DNA of 64,000 nt, from the NCBI GenBank assembly GCA_046080125.1, contig JBJTTJ010000233.1:1-64000 (forward strand). The letters are read 5' to 3'. Below, piece by piece: positions 1 through 7,572 of this stretch. Below the pieces are notes generated by a model. It made no database searches. It was not told the origin of the DNA and saw only the letters and a list, made by a program, of their open reading frames with translations. The stretch is from Cuspidothrix sp046080125 (lineage in GTDB: Bacteria > Cyanobacteriota > Cyanobacteriia > Cyanobacteriales > Nostocaceae). Position numbers and translations under genes: made by a program. Each line of letters opens with the position of its first letter. Position 1 is the stretch's first letter.

Positions 1-1
1 A

Positions 2-106
2 GCTTATCTATTAAGCAGTTCAGCCATGAAAGCAAGATTACTTGCAGCTAGAAAACGTCAAGATGGAATTTCTTTGGAAGCAGCCTGTGAAAAACTTGGA
101 ATTTGA
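2..106 (+). CDS. C-terminal end of a YefM/Phd-like antitoxin (partial)
   Basis: An open frame enters from the left edge and ends at the TGA at 104-106. It reads AYLLSSSAMKARLLAARK and continues to ACEKLGI. The 'YLLSS...A.RLL' pattern is the usual C-terminal part of YefM-type antitoxins, which bind and silence a YoeB toxin. It overlaps the downstream YoeB-like gene by 44 bases if the toxin starts at 63, so the two are probably translationally coupled. Only the tail is visible; the DNA-binding N-terminus lies outside the window. Family assignment is from pattern and position only. Confidence 0.55.
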   Translation, partial: AYLLSSSAMKARLLAARKRQDGISLEAACEKLGI

Positions 107-344
107 TATGGATGCTTTTGAGGACTTAGCTTGGTGGATTGAAACTGACCGTGAAAAAGCATTAAAAATCATTAAACTAATTCGTGAAGTACAACGTAAT
201 CCATTTGAAGGCACAGGACAACCCGAAGCCCTAAAACACGATCTATCTGGCTGCTGGCCAAGGCGAATAGATCAAGAACATCGTCTAGTTTATGAAGTCC
301 TAGAGGATAAAATCAGAATTTTAGCTTGCCGCTTTCATTACTAG
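63..344 (+). CDS. YoeB/Txe-family mRNA interferase toxin
   Basis: This 93-residue protein (ATG at 63) carries the YoeB signature: 'AFEDLAWW' near the N-terminus, then 'IQRNPFEG'-like VQRNPFEGTGQPEALKHDLSG and RRIDQEHRLVYEV, ending in CRFHY. The conserved Glu, Arg and terminal His-Tyr of the RNase active site are present. YoeB toxins cut ribosome-bound mRNA and are kept inactive by YefM. A TTG at 42 would add seven residues and an ATG at 108 would remove fifteen; 63 gives a length close to the family. The antitoxin reading frame ends inside this gene, which supports a TA pair. Confidence 0.85.
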   Translation: MEFLWKQPVKNLEFDMDAFEDLAWWIETDREKALKIIKLIREVQRNPFEGTGQPEALKHDLSGCWPRRIDQEHRLVYEVLEDKIRILACRFHY

Positions 345-540
345 AAATTCGCTACTAGAAATTCGCTTTTAGGAATATGGAAATGCGTTAGCGGTAGCTT
401 ACCGAAGGTATCCCTGGGGTGTGGGAGTGCGATAGCGCAAGCGCTACTGCAAGTAGTTCGCTTTTTGGGAATGGTGGGACTATTTGTCATTGTTTTAGAT
501 AAAATATAATTAAGATTACCAAGTAAAGACAAAAGTAAAA
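345..540. repeat. Palindromic repeat cluster between two TA modules
   Basis: No gene is seen here. The stretch holds a tandem of GAAATTCGCT (about 346-370) and then palindromic blocks of the GCGATAGCGCAAGCGCTAC and GCAAGTAGTTCGCTTTTTGG type (about 429-470). Closely related blocks recur at 1057-1215. These short structured repeats are common between genes of Nostocales. Stop-free frames across it are by-products of the repeat. Confidence 0.7.
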
Positions 541-542
541 AC

Positions 543-758
543 ATGATGACAGGAACAACTTTTGCAGAAATCCTAGAAGCTGCGGATAAATTAGTACCCG
601 AAGATCAGGAAAATTTAATTCAGATTTTACAGAAACGACTACGAGATCGCCGAAGAACTAGTCTAGTGAAAGATGTTCAGGAAGCACAAAAAGAGTTTTC
701 AGAAGGCAAATGTAGGCAGGCTACTCCTGCACAACTCATGGAGGAGCTTCTTTCGTGA
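543..758 (+). CDS. Probable antitoxin partner of a RelE-like toxin
   Basis: A 71-residue, mostly helical and highly charged protein (MTGTTFAEILEAADKL at the start, TPAQLMEELLS at the end). I do not recognise a named domain. The role is inferred from context: its stop codon overlaps the GTG start of a RelE/ParE-fold toxin, the typical antitoxin-toxin layout, and small helical proteins of this kind precede such toxins in many cyanobacteria. Two adjacent ATGs (543 and 546) could serve as the start. It should neutralise the downstream protein and perhaps repress the pair. Confidence 0.65.
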   Translation: MMTGTTFAEILEAADKLVPEDQENLIQILQKRLRDRRRTSLVKDVQEAQKEFSEGKCRQATPAQLMEELLS

Positions 759-1036
759 ATTTTGTTTTATTACGTTCAAGTGCATTTATTCGAGCAGCAC
801 GAAAAATTCTAAAAAAACAACCAGAAATCACTGAAAATTTTCAAAGTATTTTGGAGTTATTATCTACAGATCCATTTCATCCACGCCTAAAAACTCATAA
901 ATTAAAAGGAGACTTACAAGATTCTTGGGCTTCTAGCGCAGGATATGATTTGAGAATTATTTTTACATTTGTTGAACATGAAGAATCACAAGCAATTCTT
1001 TTAGAATCTCTTGGTACTCATGATGAAGTTTACTAA
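755..1036 (+). CDS. RelE/ParE-superfamily toxin
   Basis: A 93-residue basic protein starting with GTG at 755, overlapping the antitoxin stop by four bases. Family features are FIRAARKILKKQPE, then a central DPFHPRLKTHKLKGDL block, then 'YDLRIIFTF' and a terminal LESLGTHDEVY. 'HPRLKTHKL.G' and 'W...SGYDLRI.F' are typical of RelE/YafQ-type interferases. It presumably cleaves mRNA when free of its partner. The C-terminal 'GTHDEVY' matches the usual end of this subgroup, so the gene looks intact. Confidence 0.8.
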   Translation: MNFVLLRSSAFIRAARKILKKQPEITENFQSILELLSTDPFHPRLKTHKLKGDLQDSWASSAGYDLRIIFTFVEHEESQAILLESLGTHDEVY

Positions 1037-1049
1037 ATGCGATAATTGA

Positions 1050-1236
1050 ATTATAGTGATAGCGAAGCGCTGCTGCAAGCAGTTCGCTTTTTGGGTGATG
1101 TGGGGGGCGATAGCGCAAGCACTCCGTAGGAATCGCTTTTCTACTGAGATGGTGGGAGAGCGTAAGCGTTGCGCTGCTGCAAGCGGTTCGCTTTTTGGGG
1201 GATGTGAGAGAGCGATCGCTAACTACTCCAAAACAT
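1050..1236. repeat. Second palindromic repeat cluster
   Basis: Three or more variants of the unit seen at 429-470 occur here: GCGAAGCGCTGCTGCAAGC (near 1064), GCGATAGCGCAAGCACTCC (near 1108) and GCGTTGCGCTGCTGCAAGC (near 1167), each followed by 'GTTCGCTTTTTGGG'. The block ends in a HIP1 octamer at about 1213. A long open frame across this region is only a consequence of the repeat and overlaps the DUF29 gene on the other strand. Confidence 0.7.
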
Positions 1237-1686
1237 TTAACTCCAGAAAATTTTGTTTAATAATGTGTCAATATCACGATCAAACTGCCATAAATCAGGA
1301 AAATCATACTGTGGATAATCTTCTCGGATTTCCTTCAGTACATCTTGCCAAATTTCGTCAAAAATTTCCGGCAGATAATTTTTAAGACTAGGTGACTTTG
1401 CTAAACGCCGTTTAATTTGCTTGCGTTGTTCTCTAATAGTTCTTTCCCAACCGTTGTAATCATTTGTTAAGGGAACATATAACCGCTTCAAAATATGTGA
1501 TAATAATACATCTAAACAACTTTCCAATTCATCTCGATAAGATCGCCCCAAATCCTCAATCTCCTCTATTAAATTCTCAAGATCCACATTGTCAAAGTCC
1601 CTAGCTTTTAATTTAGCTATAGTCTCTTGAGTCCAATGTAAATAATCAGATTCATATAAGGATTTTTTGGCAATTACTTGAGTCAT
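1237..1686 (-). CDS. DUF29 family protein
   Basis: This 149-residue protein begins MTQVIAKKSLYESDYLHWTQ and continues with LENLIEEIEDLGRS, then LLSHILKRLY and 'WERTIREQRKQIKRRL'. That order is the hallmark of DUF29, a very abundant cyanobacterial family. Function is unknown; the family is often found beside toxin-antitoxin genes and repeats, as here. No membrane segment or signal peptide is seen. The ATG at 1686 is the natural start for the family. Confidence 0.9.
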   Translation of the reverse strand: MTQVIAKKSLYESDYLHWTQETIAKLKARDFDNVDLENLIEEIEDLGRSYRDELESCLDVLLSHILKRLYVPLTNDYNGWERTIREQRKQIKRRLAKSPSLKNYLPEIFDEIWQDVLKEIREDYPQYDFPDLWQFDRDIDTLLNKIFWS

Positions 1687-1902
1687 TGATTTGTAACTCC
1701 TTCAATAAATCCAATATGATATTAACATCATTGCTGAAGATGAGAGTATTTTAGTAGTAGATAGCGATCGCCGAGTGAGGGAATTTAAAAATATAGGTAG
1801 TTAAAAATCCCCAGAACTACCTTCAGTCAACATTTTTGTTATTTTTATTAGGGGGAAGTTCAGTTAAGAGTTCCCTGTTCCCTGCTATAGTCATGGAGAA
1901 AA

Positions 1903-2517
1903 TTAACTTTCATAATTCATCGCCCCTAGATATTTAGTTAAAAAAGGCGAAAAAACCTCATAAATTAAAGTTAGCGGTTGTCCATGATGCCAAAATAAAT
2001 AATGGCGACCCCAAAATGGACCATTTTCCTGAAAACCCGACTCTAACGCTTCTGAGTTACCATAATAAATACCTTGTACATCTCTGTACAACTCAGTCCG
2101 TAAACGCGCCAAACTTGCCCAAATTGGTAAAGACTTGTTTTGTAGGTATTCATCTACATGACTTGCTTCCCACCAAGATGTAGCATAATATAAACGCTGA
2201 CCAGAGGCGGTTCTCACCCACACCTGTCGCCGTACCCTTGGACCTGGCAACATTTGTATAATTGTGGGCGCACCATCCGTATCCATGCCTATTGCGGACA
2301 TATCAATTACATCTACCTCCGTTGGTTCACCAGTTAGCAGTTGTACGTGCCTTGTAGGAGAACCATCACCTAATAATAGCAATTGCCAAGTTGGTGCTAA
2401 CTGGGTATGAGGTAAACCGCGTTTAACCACTTCTTCCCCCCCTTGCCAAATGGGAGTTAGGCAATGCCAGGCACTTGGCAAGATTAAGTTATGTGCTGGA
2501 TTAAAAATAGTAGTCAA
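1903..2517 (-). CDS. Chorismate lyase, cyanobacterial type (DUF98)
   Basis: A 204-residue protein related to the UbiC-like/DUF98 family. It should remove pyruvate from chorismate to give 4-hydroxybenzoate, the ring precursor of plastoquinone. Visible motifs are WQLLLLGDGSPTRHVQLLTG, 'GPRVRRQVWVRT' (the Arg of the substrate pocket) and LIYEVFSPFL with the conserved Glu. The start appears to be TTG at 2517; no better ATG lies upstream in frame and 'NPAHNLILPSAW' fits the usual N-terminus. It stands alone, convergent to nothing, with the tRNA-Leu gene upstream on the same strand. Confidence 0.85.
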   Translation of the reverse strand: MTTIFNPAHNLILPSAWHCLTPIWQGGEEVVKRGLPHTQLAPTWQLLLLGDGSPTRHVQLLTGEPTEVDVIDMSAIGMDTDGAPTIIQMLPGPRVRRQVWVRTASGQRLYYATSWWEASHVDEYLQNKSLPIWASLARLRTELYRDVQGIYYGNSEALESGFQENGPFWGRHYLFWHHGQPLTLIYEVFSPFLTKYLGAMNYES

Positions 2518-2635
2518 TGTTCTTTACAAAAGTTAATCTATTTATATACTATCCATAATCCCAGCAGAAAAAACCAGTGGTTAGGCATTGGTTGTTTTTT
2601 CCTCCTGCATCGTGACTTCTGCCTCCAAAATGTAA

Positions 2636-2665
2636 ACCCGTCGTCATAGATATTTGACGACGGGT
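2636..2665 (-). terminator. Hairpin downstream of tRNA-Leu
   Basis: A perfect 11-bp inverted repeat (ACCCGTCGTCA / TGACGACGGGT) with an 8-base loop sits 20 bases past the 3' end of the tRNA gene. On the minus strand it is followed by TTTACATTTT, a weak U-tract. Position and shape suggest a transcription terminator for the tRNA; the imperfect U-run lowers certainty. Confidence 0.6.
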
Positions 2666-2684
2666 AAATTACATCTTAGTAAAA

Positions 2685-2767
2685 TGCGGATGGCGAGACT
2701 CGAACTCGCAAGGGCTATGCCCACACGCACCTCAAGCGTGCGCGTATACCAATTCCGCCACATCCGC
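2685..2767 (-). tRNA. trnL: tRNA-Leu (anticodon GAG)
   Basis: The minus strand folds into a class II tRNA: acceptor stem GCGGATG/CATCCGC with discriminator A, anticodon arm CACGC-TTGAGGT-GCGTG giving anticodon GAG, a long variable arm (GGGC ATA GCCC) and a T arm GCGAG-TTCGAGT-CTCGC. The length of 83 bases and the long variable arm fit leucine. CCA is not encoded. No intron is present; the intron-bearing leucine tRNA of cyanobacteria is the UAA species, a different gene. Confidence 0.95.
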
Positions 2768-3048
2768 AGGAATTTGATATAAATTGCAGTATAACATAAA
2801 AAAATCTCTTAAATGCAAGATCTTCCAAAATTTTGGCAAAGATTTTTTTGAATGGGTATGAGACTGACAGAAATATAGTTACAGCACAAGTCATATTAAA
2901 AGGTCTAGCAAAGATGCCACACAATCTAATAGTCTGCTAAGAATGATGTTTGGGGATCTCCTGTCACGATTTACAGTAATGCAACAGCTTTATGTCAACG
3001 GGATGGGAGAAAATGTCAATCTACTGGTACTGATATCGTCACTAGAAA

Positions 3049-4395
3049 ATGAAATTTGACAAAATATTAATTGCTAATCGAGGAGAAATTGCCCTTCGCA
3101 TTCTCCGCGCCTGTGAAGAAATGGGCATTGCCACAATTGCGGTTCACTCTACTGTTGACAGAAACGCGCTACACGTCCAACTGGCAGATGAAGCGGTTTG
3201 TATTGGTGAACCTGCCAGCAGCAAAAGTTATTTGAACATTCCCAATATTATTGCGGCTGCATTAACGCGCAATACCAGTGCAATTCATCCTGGTTATGGG
3301 TTTTTGTCAGAAAATGCCAGATTTGCGGAAATTTGTGCAGACCATCATATTGCCTTTATTGGTCCTAGTCCCGAAGCGATTAGGATGATGGGGGATAAGT
3401 CCACGGCCAAAGAAACCATGCAAAAAGCTGGTGTACCCACAGTTCCTGGTAGTGAAGGGCTGGTAGAATCGGAAGAACAGGGATTAGCGATCGCCAAAGA
3501 AATCGGTTATCCGGTGATGATTAAAGCCACCGCCGGTGGTGGCGGGCGAGGGATGCGGCTGGTACGTTCTGAAGACGAATTTGTGAAACTATACCTTGCA
3601 GCCCAAGGAGAAGCAGGGGCAGCCTTTGGCAACGCCGGCGTTTATATAGAAAAATTTATTGAACGTCCCCGCCACATTGAATTTCAGATTTTAGCGGATA
3701 ACTACGGTAACGTCATCCATTTAGGTGAAAGAGATTGTTCAATTCAGCGTCGTAACCAAAAACTCCTAGAAGAAGCCCCCAGTCCGGCCCTAGATCCGCA
3801 ATTAAGGCAAAAAATGGGGGAAGCTGCCGTCAAAGCAGCCCAATTCATCAACTACACTGGGGCGGGAACCATCGAATTTCTCCTCGATAAATTCGGTAAA
3901 TTCTATTTCATGGAAATGAATACCCGCATACAAGTAGAACATCCAGTCACAGAAATGATTACTGGCATGGACTTAGTAGTAGAACAAATTCGCATTGCCC
4001 AGGGCGAAAAACTGCGCTGGACACAAGATCAAGTCATTTTGAGAGGACATTCTATCGAATGCCGGATTAACGCCGAAGATCCCGATCATGATTTTCGCCC
4101 CGCCCCTGGAAAAATTAGTGGTTATCTGCCGCCAGGAGGACCCGGCGTGCGGATTGATTCCCACGTATATACGGATTACAAGATCCCCCCTTATTACGAC
4201 TCCCTCATTGGTAAATTAATCGTTTGGGGACCAGATCGAGCTACCGCCATTACCCGTATGAGAAGGGCATTGCGAGAATGTGCCATTACTGGAGTCCCAA
4301 CAACCATTCCCTTTCATCAGAAAATCATGGAAAATCCCCAATTTTTACAAGGTAATATTTATACCAGCTTTGTTCAGGACATGAAAATGCTGTAA
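3049..4395 (+). CDS. accC: Acetyl-CoA carboxylase biotin carboxylase subunit
   Basis: The 448-residue protein has the full biotin carboxylase architecture: N-terminal fold (KILIANRGEIALRILRAC), ATP-grasp with the glycine-rich loop KATAGGGGRGMRLV at 159-172, and the catalytic stretch EMNTRIQVEHPVTE at 289-302, followed by the C-terminal domain. It carboxylates biotin on the carrier protein AccB using ATP and bicarbonate, the first step of fatty-acid synthesis. Length equals the family norm and no motif is missing. accB, accA and accD are not in the window, as is usual for dispersed acc genes in cyanobacteria. Confidence 0.97.
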   Translation: MKFDKILIANRGEIALRILRACEEMGIATIAVHSTVDRNALHVQLADEAVCIGEPASSKSYLNIPNIIAAALTRNTSAIHPGYGFLSENARFAEICADHHIAFIGPSPEAIRMMGDKSTAKETMQKAGVPTVPGSEGLVESEEQGLAIAKEIGYPVMIKATAGGGGRGMRLVRSEDEFVKLYLAAQGEAGAAFGNAGVYIEKFIERPRHIEFQILADNYGNVIHLGERDCSIQRRNQKLLEEAPSPALDPQLRQKMGEAAVKAAQFINYTGAGTIEFLLDKFGKFYFMEMNTRIQVEHPVTEMITGMDLVVEQIRIAQGEKLRWTQDQVILRGHSIECRINAEDPDHDFRPAPGKISGYLPPGGPGVRIDSHVYTDYKIPPYYDSLIGKLIVWGPDRATAITRMRRALRECAITGVPTTIPFHQKIMENPQFLQGNIYTSFVQDMKML

Positions 4396-4459
4396 TTGGG
4401 GATTGGGGAAAGACAAATAGAATATTTCTTTTTATTTCTCTCCCCTGCCCCTGTGTCCT

Positions 4460-4750
4460 TTATCCCCCATATAACATGATCAGTAGCCCTTGCTGGCCTA
4501 GTAAAATTTCTCTAATCAAGCTGAAAATCGCTACTAAGATAATCGGAGTAATATCTACACCACCAATGGGTTGTATTACCTTTCGCAAGGGGATTAAAAA
4601 GGGTTCAGTCGGACCAACGATGAGACTAAAAGGCAAACGATTAAGATTGACCTGGGGATACCAAGTCAAAACAATGCGGAAAATAAATAAAAACGTCATT
4701 AGTCCCAAGACAGGACCAAGAATCCAAGCAGTCAATTGAACACCTGTCAT
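4460..4750 (-). CDS. YggT family membrane protein (Ycf19-like)
   Basis: A 96-residue protein with two hydrophobic segments (VLGLMTFLFIFRIVLTWY and IILVAIFSLIREILLG) separated by a loop with 'PFLIPLRKVIQPIGGVDITPI'. The order 'TWYPQVNLNRLPF....EPFL.P.RK.I.P.GG.D..PI' is the YggT/Ycf19 signature. Family members affect membrane or division-site organisation in chloroplasts and cyanobacteria, but the biochemistry is not established. An ATG at 4750 is preferred over the TTG at 4759. It converges on accC, with 64 bases between the stops. Confidence 0.9.
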   Translation of the reverse strand: MTGVQLTAWILGPVLGLMTFLFIFRIVLTWYPQVNLNRLPFSLIVGPTEPFLIPLRKVIQPIGGVDITPIILVAIFSLIREILLGQQGLLIMLYGG

Positions 4751-5005
4751 GTTGTGCAAGCTGATATCTAAGAGGAGATCCCCAACCGGGGCGCAAGAAC
4801 CATAAAAGTTGAGCTTTGTAACCTATTGTTTTTTAATTTTAACCAAATGGGGTCATTTTCTTGTGAGAATAGAAAAACAAAGTTGTTGACTTGGGATCAA
4901 AAATCAAGTAGATACCAAGTTTAGATAGATAATCCTGGTCTACTTCCCAAGAAAGTGATACAAGATTAAAATTAGAATGAACTGTGTAAAAAAAGGTTGA
5001 GAACT

Positions 5006-5125
5006 ATGACACCCTCTTTAGCAAATTTTCTTTGGAGTCTGGTTTGGGGTACTGCGATTGTAGTTATACCTGCTACTCTTGGTCTAATTTTCATTAGCCA
5101 AAAAGATAAGATTCAACGTTTTTAA
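5006..5125 (+). CDS. psbX: Photosystem II protein X
   Basis: A 39-residue reading frame starting MTPSLANFLWSLVWGTA and ending ISQKDKIQRF. It matches PsbX, a single-helix subunit of the photosystem II core: a short lumenal N-terminus, one membrane helix (about 8-30) and a charged cytoplasmic end. The gene is small enough to be skipped by length-based gene calling. It lies directly upstream of ycf66, a pairing seen in other cyanobacteria. A purine-rich AGGTTGAGAAC precedes the ATG. Confidence 0.95.
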   Translation: MTPSLANFLWSLVWGTAIVVIPATLGLIFISQKDKIQRF

Positions 5126-5299
5126 TCCTGGGGGACTAGGAAGAGGAGAGGGGACAGGGAGCAAAGACTGGAGGAGAAACGATTTCTCTCATCTTTCTCA
5201 TGTTCCTTCTTTATCCCAAGTCCTATATTCTTCTATATGGTTAAAGTAGTGATGGTAAGTGTAACTCGTTAATATAGATTTGATATTAGGAAAACACCA

Positions 5300-6229
5300 A
5301 TGATTAATTTGGGGCTGAACTCAGCCAGTGTTTTGGCTCAGGTCAATTTTGGAGCAAACTCAGCCAGTATTCTCGGAATTTTTCTGGCTGTGGCTGGGGC
5401 GGCATTGTATTTTCTGCGTTCCGTCCGGCCGGAACTGTCAAGAGATCAAGATATCTTTTTTGCTGCGGTGGGTTTATTATGTGGGTTTATTCTTGTCTTC
5501 CAAGGATGGCGACTAGACCCGATTTTGCAATTTGGTCAATTGTTGTTGGTAGGTTCGACGGTATTTTTTGCGGTTGAAAGTATTCGTCTGCGAAGTATTG
5601 CCACTCAACAGGCAAAACGGAATACGCCAATTGTGGATGATGAACGGGAAGTGAGTCGGAGATATTCTTATACTGAACGGCGCAACTATCAAGCGGAAAT
5701 GGATGCAGATTTAGAACCCCTACCCTATGATGACGAAGAACCACCACCACGTCCAAGAATTAGGGGGAGTCGAGATGATCGTTCCCACCGTGATGACTAT
5801 TACGAAGATCAACCACCACGGAGTTCATCAAACCCACGCACTAGAGAAAGACCAGATACATCAGAAAGAAAGCGTCGTCCTAATTCTACCCGTTCGGTCA
5901 GTCGTCCCAGTGACGATGATGATGGAAATTGGGGTTCTACTCCCAGAACTGCTGATAATTGGGAAAGTTCTAATTCCCAAGAGGGAGTAAGAAAACCACC
6001 ACGGCGGAATAATAGTGGTGGTAGTAGTAATCGCCCTCAGCGCCCAGAAGTCCGTGATGATGATGTTGCTTCAACTCCTAGACCGAGAAAACGTCGTCCT
6101 CCCAGAGATTCTGTTCCGCCCAGAAGACAGGATGATGATGAGGCCATACCGACGGAATATGTACCATATAATCCGATTAATAAGCCAAATAACGAACCAG
6201 GTAATTCTGATTTTGATGATGACATTTAA
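5300..6229 (+). CDS. ycf66: Ycf66 family protein
   Basis: This 309-residue protein has an N-terminal membrane domain (about 1-95) with hydrophobic segments SILGIFLAVAGAALYFL, IFFAAVGLLCGFILVFQGW and FGQLLLVGSTVFFAVE, which is the Ycf66 core. The remaining two thirds is a disordered tail rich in Arg, Pro, Asp and Ser (DDEEPPPRPR, RPNSTRSVSRPSDDDD). Ycf66 is conserved in cyanobacteria and some plastids; its function is unknown and a link with photosystem II is suggested only by its neighbour psbX. The acidic/basic tail varies widely between species. The codon bias of the tail generates long spurious open frames on both strands. Confidence 0.9.
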   Translation: MINLGLNSASVLAQVNFGANSASILGIFLAVAGAALYFLRSVRPELSRDQDIFFAAVGLLCGFILVFQGWRLDPILQFGQLLLVGSTVFFAVESIRLRSIATQQAKRNTPIVDDEREVSRRYSYTERRNYQAEMDADLEPLPYDDEEPPPRPRIRGSRDDRSHRDDYYEDQPPRSSSNPRTRERPDTSERKRRPNSTRSVSRPSDDDDGNWGSTPRTADNWESSNSQEGVRKPPRRNNSGGSSNRPQRPEVRDDDVASTPRPRKRRPPRDSVPPRRQDDDEAIPTEYVPYNPINKPNNEPGNSDFDDDI

Positions 6230-6258
6230 AAAAGCTGGGGCGGGTAAGGGACAGTGAT

Positions 6259-6816
6259 GTGAAAACATTTACACCTGGTTTCTGGCTCCAAAAGTCTGTT
6301 TGTTGGAGCCTGATTTTTGGATTAACGAGTTTATTAATATCTTGTACTGCTGATAATATCCCTATGGGAGTTACTTCTCTCAATAGCCGATATACTGAAG
6401 AACAACCGGCAATAAGTGGTAATGGCCGTTTTTTGGCTTTTATTTCCAATCGTTCTCGTTATCAGCAGTTATTACTATACGATTTAGAAAATCAAAGTTT
6501 TATTCCTACACCGGGTTTAAACCGACAATCAGTAGTCGCAGAAAGTCCTAGCCTAAGCTATACAGGTCGCTATATTTGCTACATTACCAGTGAACAAGGT
6601 AGACCTGTAGTAGCACTTTATGATCGGGCTTCCCAAAATTCACAAATTCTCACTCCTACTTTTCGTGGATGGGTAAGAAATCCTAGTATTAGTCCTGATG
6701 GACGTTATGTTGTTTTTGAATCTTCGAGTCGTGGACAATGGGATATTGAAGTTCTTGATAGGGGCCCAACTGTGGAGTTAGATATTCCTAATGGGACAAG
6801 GGTGAATACCAATTAA
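6259..6816 (+). CDS. TolB-like beta-propeller lipoprotein (first copy)
   Basis: A 185-residue protein starting at GTG 6259. It has a lipoprotein signal: positively charged start, a hydrophobic run and lipobox LLISC with Cys near residue 29. The mature part holds TolB/PD40-type repeats: 'EEQPAISGNGRFLAFISNRS', 'AESPSLSYTGRYICYITSE' and 'VRNPSISPDGRYVVFESS', each a blade with 'P.(I/L)S..GR...F.S'. Three blades are too few for a complete propeller, so it may dimerise. It follows ycf66 by 29 bases and may share its transcript. A paralogue lies next to it at 6951-7472. Function unknown; an envelope location is inferred. Confidence 0.8.
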   Translation: MKTFTPGFWLQKSVCWSLIFGLTSLLISCTADNIPMGVTSLNSRYTEEQPAISGNGRFLAFISNRSRYQQLLLYDLENQSFIPTPGLNRQSVVAESPSLSYTGRYICYITSEQGRPVVALYDRASQNSQILTPTFRGWVRNPSISPDGRYVVFESSSRGQWDIEVLDRGPTVELDIPNGTRVNTN

Positions 6817-6950
6817 AAATTATTTTGTCAGAATCAGGATTTACGGGATTTCAAGATTGACAAGATTGATAATTGGTAATTTGTTTATTAAATGCCTGTG
6901 CTTTCTGGTTTCTTCCTTTTTTTCCTTTTCTCTGTTCCCTCATTCCTTAA

Positions 6951-7472
6951 ATGTACAAATTATCAATTATTTTAATTTTATGTTCGACTTTATTAACTGG
7001 GTGTTTTGGTTATCCCCGTTTACTTAGCTATCCATTTGACCCAGGGGGCAGAAGTCTGAATAGTTCTGCTTCGGAGTTAAATCCCCAAATTTCTGGTAGA
7101 TATATTGTGTTTACGAGCGATCGCCGAGGTAGTCAAGATGTATATATGTTTGATACATTAACTCGTAATTTGGTAGATTTACCTGGGCTAAATTCCTTTG
7201 ATACCATTGCTTCCCATCCTGGGGCTTCTGAGAATGGTAAATTTATAGTCTTCGCTGCTAGTCGTCAAGGAAGAACACAAATTGTTCTTTATGATAAAGA
7301 TGTACGTCAATCACGCAATTTAGCTGGAGATTTACAGGGAGAAGTCCGCAATCCTACAATTAGTGCTGATGGTAGTAGAATTGCGTTTGAATATAACAAT
7401 AATGGACAATGGGATGTTTTAGTTTATGACCGCTTTGGACGAAGATTGAATATTCGTCAAGATCCAAGTTAG
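6951..7472 (+). CDS. TolB-like beta-propeller lipoprotein (second copy)
   Basis: A 173-residue paralogue of the preceding gene. It has a lipobox LLTGC around residue 18 and three PD40-like blades: 'ELNPQISGRYIVFTSDRRG', 'IASHPGASENGKFIVFAASRQG' and 'VRNPTISADGSRIAFEYNNNG'. The shared 'GQWD(I/V)(E/L)V.DR' near both C-termini shows common descent by tandem duplication. The 134-base gap holds a short repeat-like stretch (6828-6870) but no gene. Likely anchored in a membrane facing the periplasm; the role is not known. Confidence 0.8.
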   Translation: MYKLSIILILCSTLLTGCFGYPRLLSYPFDPGGRSLNSSASELNPQISGRYIVFTSDRRGSQDVYMFDTLTRNLVDLPGLNSFDTIASHPGASENGKFIVFAASRQGRTQIVLYDKDVRQSRNLAGDLQGEVRNPTISADGSRIAFEYNNNGQWDVLVYDRFGRRLNIRQDPS

Positions 7473-7523
7473 GTAGGGGTACAGGGATGCAGGAGAGAAG
7501 GGCAGAAGGGCAGAAGATTTTGC

Positions 7524-7572
7524 CAACTAACCACTAACAACTAACAACTAACAACTAACCACTAACAACTGA
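7524..7572. repeat. Short tandem repeat of CTAACAA/CTAACCA units
   Basis: About six imperfect copies of a 7-base unit (ACTAACA with ACTAACC variants) run up to the stop codon of sdhB on the other strand. Such short tandemly repeated repetitive sequences are a known feature of heterocystous cyanobacteria. There are no spacers, so this is not CRISPR. Confidence 0.85.

Noticed and set aside
1056..1385. Plus-strand open frame of 109 codons
   Set aside because: It consists of palindromic repeat sequence and then runs antisense through the DUF29 gene; no family features.
2715..2924. Minus-strand open frame of 69 codons
   Set aside because: It overlaps the tRNA-Leu gene and has no recognisable protein feature.
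5487..6268. Several open frames on both strands over ycf66
   Set aside because: They arise from the biased codons of the Arg/Asp/Pro-rich ycf66 tail.
7524..7572. Tandem repeat considered as CRISPR
   Set aside because: Units are seven bases with no spacers, so it is a simple tandem repeat.
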